Shown piece by piece: positions 6,632-11,510 of a stretch of DNA of 24,600 bases. Numbering within the stretch: position 1 is the stretch's first letter; each line of letters starts with the position of its first letter. A program made the position numbers and the translations under genes. The notes under the pieces are model-generated. The model saw only the letters and a program-made list of their open reading frames with translations. It was not told the DNA's origin and searched no databases. The DNA comes from a virus: positions 1 to 24,600 of IMG/VR virus record IMGVR_UViG_3300046736_000079; one strand, written 5' to 3'.

Positions 6632-6958
6632 ATGTCAGACGTCGTGCTCTCGCCCCAGACCGTCGCCCTGGTGGGCGGCTTGATGTCTGCGCTGGTGCTG
6701 GCGATATCGGCACTCAGTGGGGCCATCGTCTTCCTCTACCGCCAGATTCTCACGGAACGCGACCGACTCCTTACCGAGCGGGACCGCGTGTTGGAGGAGC
6801 GAGACGCCCGGCTGGTGGACCTCTGGCGCGACCTCGAAGAGAAAGAGATCAGGATTACGGCGCTTACAGCCAGCAACGAGCGGCTACAGAAGCTCGCTAC
6901 CGACGCGACCGAAGGATGGAAGGAATCTGTAGTGCTCTCGCGAGCGAGTCCGACCTGA
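6632..6958 (+). CDS. Membrane-anchored coiled-coil protein, 108 aa (paralogue A)
   Basis: One transmembrane helix spans roughly residues 10-37 (ALVGGLMSALVLAISALSGA and on to AIVFLY), followed by a highly charged coiled coil with near-perfect seven-residue repeats TERDRLL, TERDRVL, EERDARL. The N-terminus before the helix is short, so the coiled coil probably faces the cytoplasm or periplasm depending on insertion. A second gene 240 bases downstream has a similar layout (SPQ-xxAL, hydrophobic helix, charged coil, and GW near the end), suggesting duplication. The location inside the head-to-tail block is unusual. Holin, spanin-like or superinfection roles are all possible; none is shown. Confidence 0.75.
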   Translation: MSDVVLSPQTVALVGGLMSALVLAISALSGAIVFLYRQILTERDRLLTERDRVLEERDARLVDLWRDLEEKEIRITALTASNERLQKLATDATEGWKESVVLSRASPT

Positions 6959-7194
6959 TGTGCCGGCCGACCGATGCACTCCGTCATCTGCTCGGCATTG
7001 GGGACTACGAGCCTGGACTGCACCCGCCCGCGAAGGTCCGGAAACCAACGAGGTACGGCGCGCGATCCACGAACGGGCACGCTCCGGGGCTGACCGTGAT
7101 TCCCGACCCGGCCGTCGCACACCTGACCCGCAAGCATCGGCTCATTCGCCAGATGCTCGCCGATGCCGAGCGCTGGGCGAGGGGGCACGAATGA
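6958..7194 (+). CDS. Hypothetical basic protein, 78 aa
   Basis: The ATG overlaps the preceding TGA (TGATG). An earlier ATG at 6916 would add 14 residues but overlaps paralogue A by 43 bases and has a GAAGG directly abutting it, so the later start is preferred. The protein has a helical start (TDALRHLLGIGDYEPG), a Pro/Arg/Gly-rich middle and a helical, basic C-terminus (HLTRKHRLIRQMLADAERWA). It has no predicted membrane helix, which sets it apart from its neighbours. It sits between the two membrane coiled-coil paralogues. Function unknown. Confidence 0.6.
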   Translation: MCRPTDALRHLLGIGDYEPGLHPPAKVRKPTRYGARSTNGHAPGLTVIPDPAVAHLTRKHRLIRQMLADAERWARGHE

Positions 7195-7437
7195 ATGGAC
7201 AACGATACGTGCTTCTCGCCTCAAGCTCTGGCACTCCTTGGCATCCTGGGTGGCCTGATTCAAGGGGCGGTGATCTTCCTGTTTCGCGGCTGGGTCGGAT
7301 CGCTCAAGGATCAGATCTCCGCATGTCAAGCGGAGATCGGACAGGCACGGCTAGAGCGGGATCGGGCAATGGATGGCTGGGAGGCAACTATCGGTCTCGG
7401 GGAGAAGGCCGTACGGCGGGAGCGAAGGCGACCCTGA
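7195..7437 (+). CDS. Membrane-anchored coiled-coil protein, 80 aa (paralogue B)
   Basis: The ATG directly follows the previous TGA. A single transmembrane helix (ALALLGILGGLIQGAVIFLF, 11-30) is followed by a charged helix (SLKDQISACQAEIGQARLER) and a basic tail. It shares with paralogue A the motif SPQ before the helix, the GA-I-FL pattern in the helix, and DxxxGW near the end of the coil. It is shorter in the coil and has one Cys there. The two probably arose by duplication. The layout (short N-terminus, one helix, soluble coil) is compatible with a small pinholin- or anti-holin-like protein, but no family match is claimed. Confidence 0.7.
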   Translation: MDNDTCFSPQALALLGILGGLIQGAVIFLFRGWVGSLKDQISACQAEIGQARLERDRAMDGWEATIGLGEKAVRRERRRP

Positions 7438-7613
7438 TGCAATGGCTCAAGGCGATCTTTGGCAGGCAGGACGACGACCGACCGCAGGCTGACCGTGAGG
7501 CGTTCCAGCGCCGAGAGCGCAGCCTCCAGGACCGACTGCGACGACTGGAGCGGATGGCGATTGAGGCCGACGTGATCCAGCGAAACGACACCCCGGAGTG
7601 GCAGGCCAAGTGA
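7437..7613 (+). CDS. Small amphipathic helical protein, 58 aa
   Basis: The ATG overlaps the upstream TGA. The first ten residues, MQWLKAIFGR, look like a short amphipathic membrane-surface helix, and the rest is a very charged coil, REAFQRRERSLQDRLRRLER, with no full transmembrane span. It could associate with the inner face of the membrane. It follows two membrane coiled-coil paralogues and precedes a multi-span membrane protein, so these may form one complex; this is inference from context only. Confidence 0.6.
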   Translation: MQWLKAIFGRQDDDRPQADREAFQRRERSLQDRLRRLERMAIEADVIQRNDTPEWQAK

Positions 7614-8038
7614 CCCCTACAGCGAGCCCTCTTGAACTGACCTGGACGGTGATCGCCGTTGCCGGCCTGCTGTTCAGCGGGTGGCTTGCGCTCGCCGGCT
7701 GGTTCGACCTCAAGGCTGTGCGTCAGGCGATTGACGACGTACCGCCGAGGGCTCGTATCTGGGGACCGCGCTGGTGGATTGCGCTCGCTGCCGTCGTCGC
7801 GAATGTCGCGCTGTGCCTGGTCTGGATGGGCTTTATCTTCATCGGGCTCATGGCGATGCGCTACCCGCCGCCGCCGCCGACGACAGAGCAGGCCGTCTCA
7901 AATCAGTGGGTCGGCTGGGTGCTGATCGCGATGGAGTTTCTGTTGGCTGGCGTTCAGGGCTGGCATCTGTTTGTGCGCGGTCGTATCGAACATCTCGCAG
8001 CCTTCGTGAATCACGCCCCGCAGGGGACACAGCCATGA
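7610..8038 (+). CDS. Multi-span membrane protein, 142 aa
   Basis: This membrane protein has three hydrophobic spans: TWTVIAVAGLLFSGWLALAG (about 11-30), WWIALAAVVANVALCLVWMG (about 54-73, continuing to residue 82) and WVGWVLIAMEFLLAGVQGWH (about 100-119). The loops carry the charged AVRQAIDDVPPRARI and a proline run, YPPPPPTTEQ. I chose the GTG that overlaps the previous stop (GTGA); an in-frame GTG four codons earlier is also possible. The size and three spans resemble class I holins in a general way, but the length is above the usual range. No conserved motif tells its function. Confidence 0.65.
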   Translation: MTPTASPLELTWTVIAVAGLLFSGWLALAGWFDLKAVRQAIDDVPPRARIWGPRWWIALAAVVANVALCLVWMGFIFIGLMAMRYPPPPPTTEQAVSNQWVGWVLIAMEFLLAGVQGWHLFVRGRIEHLAAFVNHAPQGTQP

Positions 8039-8133
8039 GCCTGCAACGACGGCTGCTGGTCCGCGCGGTGGTGCCGACTGCCGCATTCCTCGCCGGCATG
8101 CTGACGATGAAGTGTCTGGATCGACGGCCGTGA
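8035..8133 (+). CDS. Very small single-span membrane peptide, 32 aa
   Basis: The ATG overlaps the previous TGA and the stop overlaps the next GTG, so this tiny frame is sandwiched in the same coupled array. A basic N-terminus (LQRRLLVRA) leads into one short hydrophobic stretch, VVPTAAFLAGML, with a Cys near the end (MKCLDRR). This resembles either a mini membrane protein or a short export signal. Because it is so small, its reality rests mainly on the coupling at both ends. Confidence 0.5.
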   Translation: MSLQRRLLVRAVVPTAAFLAGMLTMKCLDRRP

Positions 8134-8357
8134 GCCTGCACACCTGGGTCACCGATCCCGAGCACCGCATGACGCTGCATGCGTACGCGGCGTGGCTCTG
8201 GCTCGCGCTTGCCATCCTGACGACAGCCTGGGCGCTGTACGACCCCGAGAACCGCTACCTGTTGGCGTGGGTCATTTTCATGTCGGCGTATGCGAACACG
8301 GCAAGCCACTGGTCAGCTCGCGAGGGCGCCGCGCCGTCCGCTCGGGAGGCCGCGTGA
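8130..8357 (+). CDS. Small two-span membrane protein, 75 aa
   Basis: The GTG start overlaps the stop of the upstream peptide. Two hydrophobic helices are visible: YAAWLWLALAILTTAWALY (about 19-37) and RYLLAWVIFMSAYANTA (about 42-58), joined by a tight loop DPEN. The C-terminus is Ala/Arg-rich and soluble. Such a helical hairpin fits class II holin topology, although many phage membrane proteins share it. It is followed by an even smaller membrane peptide in the coupled array. Confidence 0.6.
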   Translation: MSLHTWVTDPEHRMTLHAYAAWLWLALAILTTAWALYDPENRYLLAWVIFMSAYANTASHWSAREGAAPSAREAA

Positions 8358-8434
8358 TCGGGCTTCTGCTCACGGTGCTGGCGATCGTGATTCTGTTCTT
8401 CGTCGTGCGGATTCTGCTCTACGGAGTGGCGTAA
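8354..8434 (+). CDS. Very small membrane peptide, 26 aa
   Basis: The GTG start and TAA stop both overlap neighbouring genes. The peptide is almost entirely one membrane helix (VIGLLLTVLAIVILFFVVRI), ending LLYGVA with a single Arg inside. A toxin-like or holin-accessory peptide is conceivable. Its coupling at both ends is the main support, because a short hydrophobic frame can arise by chance in any sequence. Confidence 0.45.
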   Translation: MIGLLLTVLAIVILFFVVRILLYGVA

Positions 8435-8604
8435 TGAGCCTACCGGACTACCAGCGTATCGAAGACGCCTATAAGGCGACGGCTGAGGTGGTCGAGCATA
8501 TCCCGGAAAGCACCGAGACGAAGCGGGCACTGCATCACCTGGAGATCGCCGAGAAGTACACGTATGAAGCCCGGGAGCGGGCGAAGGTAGAGGAACAGGC
8601 ATGA
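8434..8604 (+). CDS. Small helical soluble protein, 56 aa
   Basis: The ATG overlaps a TAA. The protein is acidic and almost wholly helical: DYQRIEDAYKATAEVVEHIP and TKRALHHLEIAEKYTYEARE. It has no hydrophobic span, so it is the cytosolic exception in the membrane cassette. A helical hairpin that binds a partner is plausible. The stop overlaps the start of an exported protein. No family recognised. Confidence 0.6.
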   Translation: MSLPDYQRIEDAYKATAEVVEHIPESTETKRALHHLEIAEKYTYEARERAKVEEQA

Positions 8605-8972
8605 GACGCTTTGCATTGATCCTGGGGCTTCTGGTGGCTGTTATGAGCCCGCTGTCAGCCAGCGCCTCGCACAGCATGGCCGGCGGCGCCGAGTGCGGCT
8701 CGCGGTCATTTGATGGCGTAGCCGACATGACGAAGGGCCGGACGGATGGGATGGTCGTGTCGGCCTCCTACAGCACCGGCTGCAAGAGCTACAGCTACCG
8801 GAACCTCGTCGGCACCGGCATCGGCGAGGACTACGGATACAGCGGTCAGCAGGCGAACTGCGTCCGTGTTGGGCAGACCGATGTCACTCGATTCTTCGAG
8901 TTCTACTACGACACGAAGATTGATCCGGGCGCGGTCAAGGTCTCGTGCTCGGCGTACGGAGGGCCAGACTAA
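8601..8972 (+). CDS. Secreted Cys-containing protein, 123 aa
   Basis: A clear signal peptide is seen: MRRFALILGLLVAVMSPLSA followed by a likely cleavage site near SASASHS (about 20-24). The mature part is about 100 residues, aromatic and Gly/Ser-rich, with four Cys (AECGSR, STGCKSY, QANCVRV, KVSCSAY) that could form two disulfide bonds. Beta-strands such as VKVSC and FFEFYYD suggest a small beta fold. It probably acts outside the cytoplasmic membrane. In phage genomes, exported small proteins may exclude other phages or modify the surface; which one applies here is unknown. A secreted protein in the morphogenesis block is odd. Confidence 0.75.
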   Translation: MRRFALILGLLVAVMSPLSASASHSMAGGAECGSRSFDGVADMTKGRTDGMVVSASYSTGCKSYSYRNLVGTGIGEDYGYSGQQANCVRVGQTDVTRFFEFYYDTKIDPGAVKVSCSAYGGPD

Positions 8973-9112
8973 TGCAGCTCGGACTTGGTGGTGTCTGCTA
9001 CATCGTCGCGGTGATCCTGTTCATCCTGGCAGCCGTGCCGCTGACCGACCCCTGGAGCGGCCGCCTGTCTACGATCGGGCTGGCGTTCTTCGCGGCTGGG
9101 CATCTGCTCTGA
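8972..9112 (+). CDS. Small two-span membrane protein, 46 aa
   Basis: The ATG overlaps the preceding TAA, and the TGA overlaps the ATG of the tail completion gene. Two hydrophobic segments, VCYIVAVILFILAAVPL and STIGLAFFAAGHLL, are separated by a short loop TDPWSGR. The length and the hairpin resemble tiny class II holins or other phage membrane peptides. It is the last member of the membrane cassette; after it the normal tail genes resume. Confidence 0.5.
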   Translation: MQLGLGGVCYIVAVILFILAAVPLTDPWSGRLSTIGLAFFAAGHLL

Positions 9113-9438
9113 TGGCCGGCACCGGCGTCCAGGTTCGCATCGTGTCGAACCGCTTGCCTGCGATCTCGGCGGCCATCCGCCCGCAGATCTCGGCCGAGGT
9201 CAAGAAGGCGGCGTTCGACATCGAGGCGCTCGCAAAAGCGCGGGTGAACGTCAAGACGGCGACGCTCCAGCGGTCGATCCATACCGTGTTCCCGACAGAC
9301 ACATCCGCCGTGGTCGGTACGGATGTCTTCTACGCCATCTTCCAGGAGCTTATCCATAAGGCGTTCATGCGACCGGCGGCTGAGGCCGTACTGCCGAAGT
9401 TCGCGGCGACGATCAAAGCCCTGCTGGGGAAGCTCTGA
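9112..9438 (+). CDS. Tail completion / neck protein (HK97 gp10-like), 108 aa
   Basis: This protein likely sits at the neck between stopper and tail terminator. The first half has helical and basic segments (RLPAISAAIRPQISAEVKKA, FDIEALAKARVNVKTATLQR), matching the HK97 gp10-like pattern with the conserved RVNVKTATLQRSI stretch. Then come TSAVVGTDVFYAIFQEL and MRPAAEAVLPKF, where a typical motif places a large hydrophobic strand and RPA. Length is normal. It begins immediately after the membrane cassette and is followed by the terminator-like protein, the usual order. Confidence 0.85.
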   Translation: MAGTGVQVRIVSNRLPAISAAIRPQISAEVKKAAFDIEALAKARVNVKTATLQRSIHTVFPTDTSAVVGTDVFYAIFQELIHKAFMRPAAEAVLPKFAATIKALLGKL

Positions 9439-9854
9439 TGCTGGAAGGGCAGCGCGTGGCGAGTCTGGTGTTCGACCTCTTGAAGGCCGACACCGGCGGC
9501 TCTGGCGTCAACACGCTGACGGGCGGGCGCATCTACCGCGACCGCGTGCCGCAGACAGCGCTCCTGCCGGCCGTCACCGTCACGCTGGTATCCGCCACTG
9601 ACACGAACACCCTCGGCGGACTTCGTGTCTTCCAGAACGTGCTGGTGGATGTCCGGGTGGTCAGCGACGGGACGGTCTACTCGAACGCCATCGCGGACCG
9701 GGTCGACACCGTCTTGCAGCAAGCGGCCGGCATCAAGGAGGCGGTCCACGTCAACGAGCTACGCCGCGAGCAAGTGATGGCGTTCGTCGAGGACGACGCC
9801 GGGAAGTCGTACGCGCACATCGTGAGCACGTACAGATCCGAAGCCTACGCCTGA
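9438..9854 (+). CDS. Tail terminator-like protein (DUF3168 type), 138 aa
   Basis: This is probably the ring protein that caps the tail tube at the head-proximal end. The sequence shows an N-terminal helix ASLVFDLLKAD, the typical loop RIYRDRVPQTALLPAVTVTL with the conserved P-Q-x-A-x-x-P-A pattern, and a beta strand FQNVLVDVRVV, followed by a helix IADRVDTVLQQAAG. This is the known fold order of the gpU/DUF3168 family. The length is normal. It overlaps the upstream gene and precedes the major tail protein, as in HK97-like phages. Confidence 0.83.
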   Translation: MLEGQRVASLVFDLLKADTGGSGVNTLTGGRIYRDRVPQTALLPAVTVTLVSATDTNTLGGLRVFQNVLVDVRVVSDGTVYSNAIADRVDTVLQQAAGIKEAVHVNELRREQVMAFVEDDAGKSYAHIVSTYRSEAYA

Positions 9855-9871
9855 GAAAGGGGTGAGAGATC

Positions 9872-10867
9872 ATGGCCGATAGGTATCCAGTCAGCGAGAA
9901 GGTTCAGATCGGGATCGAGTCCACGATCGGCACGAACGTCGCGCCGACTATCGAACTCCAGGGGCTCAACGTCGAGCTTGACACGGCCCTGGAGGTTGAC
10001 GAGTTCGGGCCAATGGGCATGATCCCGCAGACGCTCGTAGCCCCCCGTCAGGAGTGGTCGACGGGCGCGCTCAGCGGCTACCCGACCTACACCGAGATCC
10101 ACTACGCACTCGCCAACCTGCTCGGGGCGGCGACCATCACGACCCCATCAGGTACCGTCCGGCAATGGCTCTGGTCGCCCGACGAGTCGACACCGTGGAC
10201 GCCGAAGTCGTGGACGATCCGGCGGGGCGTGCCGGGCGGGACGGCCGAGGAGGCGGGCTACGGGCTGCTCTCTGGCCTGAATATGTCGTTCTCGCGGACG
10301 GCGACGCCGGAGATCGGCGGCGACCTGTTCGCCCGCCGGCTGGACTACGCGGCGACGCTGGCGACGACGGGGCTGACATCGCCGACGCTCATTCCGATCC
10401 TGCCGTCCGAAGGGGATATCTGGCTCGACCCCAGCGCGGCTACCCTCGGCACGACCAAGCTGCTCCGCGACTTCGCGTTCTCGTGGAGCATCTCTGATCT
10501 GCTCGGCCCGATCTGGCCGATCAACTCCAGCTTCAACTCGTTTGCCGCGCACGGCGTCCAGAAGCCCACGCTTGAGGCGATGCTGCGGATGGGCAACGAC
10601 TCGGTCGGGATCGGGCCCGTCACCAACATGCGGGCAGGGTCGTCCACCTTCGTTCGGTACAAGGCGACGAGCGGAACGGTCGTGCCGGGCTCGGCCACGC
10701 CGTACTCGTTGCAGATTGACCTGGCGCTCAAGGTGGCCGGGGCGCCTGCCAGAGGCGACGAGGACGGCCTGCTCTCCACGCTCGAATGGACGTTCCGCAA
10801 CGTGTATGACGCGACCTGGGACGCCTGGGTCAAGGTAACCCTCATCACTGGTGCAACCGGACTTTAG
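9872..10867 (+). CDS. Major tail (tube) protein, 331 aa
   Basis: This is the likely tail tube subunit. A good ribosome binding site, AAAGGGG, stands before the ATG. The N-terminal part (VQIGIESTIGTNVAPTIELQ and VELDTALEVDEFGPMG) is typical of siphovirus tail tube proteins related to the gpV type, with beta-rich repeats later such as TFVRYKATSGT and SLQIDLALKVAG. There is no obvious extra immunoglobulin domain. The order terminator, tube, frameshifted chaperone, tape measure is classical. The length is in the normal-to-long range for tube proteins. Confidence 0.88.
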   Translation: MADRYPVSEKVQIGIESTIGTNVAPTIELQGLNVELDTALEVDEFGPMGMIPQTLVAPRQEWSTGALSGYPTYTEIHYALANLLGAATITTPSGTVRQWLWSPDESTPWTPKSWTIRRGVPGGTAEEAGYGLLSGLNMSFSRTATPEIGGDLFARRLDYAATLATTGLTSPTLIPILPSEGDIWLDPSAATLGTTKLLRDFAFSWSISDLLGPIWPINSSFNSFAAHGVQKPTLEAMLRMGNDSVGIGPVTNMRAGSSTFVRYKATSGTVVPGSATPYSLQIDLALKVAGAPARGDEDGLLSTLEWTFRNVYDATWDAWVKVTLITGATGL

Positions 10868-10875
10868 GAGGCTTT

Positions 10876-11421
10876 GTGCCATACGATCTTCAATCGGTCG
10901 AGCGCGGCTACGGCGAATGTGATGTTGACTGGAACGGCAACAGCATCCTTGTCCGTTACCGCGCCGACCTCAACAACCGCGCGCTCATCGCCATGAAACG
11001 GGTCATGATCGGCGTGGTAGCACTCGACGGAACTACCCGCTTCCCCGACGTCGAGGCGATCATTGACGAGCTGATCCGCGTGTTGCTGCCGTCCGGGCCA
11101 GAGATCGACGAGGACGAGCGGGGCTGGGATCTGACGGACGGTGGCGTCTCGATCCCGATCACGTTCGACACGCTGGTCGATCTACCGCCGGGTCTGCCGG
11201 CTGCGATCATGGGTGCCATCTTCCGAGACGTGAATGACCCAAACCGTCGAAGGCCCTCCAGAGGTGGCTCGGCTCGGGGGGCAAGCTCGGTGCCGACGCC
11301 GTCCCCGACTACTACGGCCTCATCTGCGATGCCAAATGGGCAGGGCTCGCTCCCTGGTCCATCGCTGGTCTTGACGACAGCCGGGAGTGGGTCTGCTGGC
11401 GAATCTGGATTCGGAGTGTGA
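10876..11421 (+). CDS. Tail assembly chaperone, unshifted product (gpG-like), 181 aa
   Basis: A strong ribosome binding site (TAGGAGG) precedes the GTG. This chaperone helps the tape measure guide tail tube polymerisation. The first 123 residues are acidic and well-formed (FPDVEAIIDELIRVLLPSG, DLTDGGVSIPITFDTLVDL), and the zero frame then runs on for 58 more codons of a Ser/Pro/Arg/Gly-rich sequence. That tail overlaps the frame of the shifted product and looks poorly structured, so it may be dispensable or translated only as a by-product. The frame ends at a TGA inside the shifted gene. The protein is longer than usual because of that tail. Confidence 0.82.
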   Translation: MPYDLQSVERGYGECDVDWNGNSILVRYRADLNNRALIAMKRVMIGVVALDGTTRFPDVEAIIDELIRVLLPSGPEIDEDERGWDLTDGGVSIPITFDTLVDLPPGLPAAIMGAIFRDVNDPNRRRPSRGGSARGASSVPTPSPTTTASSAMPNGQGSLPGPSLVLTTAGSGSAGESGFGV

Positions 11422-11510
11422 GGCAGGCCGAGAACGGCGCCGAGTATGAGCGCCAGAAGGCCGAGCAACGCCGCTCGAAGATGCGGAATGCTGCCGGAGG
11501 TAGGCGTTAG
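10876..11510 (+). CDS. Tail assembly chaperone, frameshifted product (gpGT-like), about 211 aa
   Basis: Programmed -1 slippage at C CCA AAC (11238-11244) joins the first 123 codons to 88 more in the -1 frame. That frame reads as a natural protein with SKALQRWLGSGGKLGADAVP, then DYYGLICDAKWAGLAPWSIA and WVCWRIWIRSVRQAENGAEY, ending in a basic helix and a TAG that overlaps the tape measure start. The longer product would bind the tape measure by its C-terminal part, as in lambda gpGT. The arrangement, position and slippery heptamer all support it. The exact ratio is unknown. Confidence 0.85.
11238..11244 (+). other. Slippery heptamer CCCAAAC for -1 ribosomal frameshift
   Basis: In the zero frame it reads C CCA AAC, the X XXY YYZ pattern for simultaneous -1 slippage of both tRNAs, to CCC AAA. 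The -1 frame after it is open to 11510 and protein-like, while the zero frame becomes low-complexity. It lies between the tail tube and tape measure genes, the standard place for this event in siphoviruses. Confidence 0.88.

Noticed and set aside
10148-10882. Minus-strand open frame of 244 codons opposite the tail tube gene
   Set aside because: Arg-rich shadow of a confident tail gene; no supporting start signal or context.
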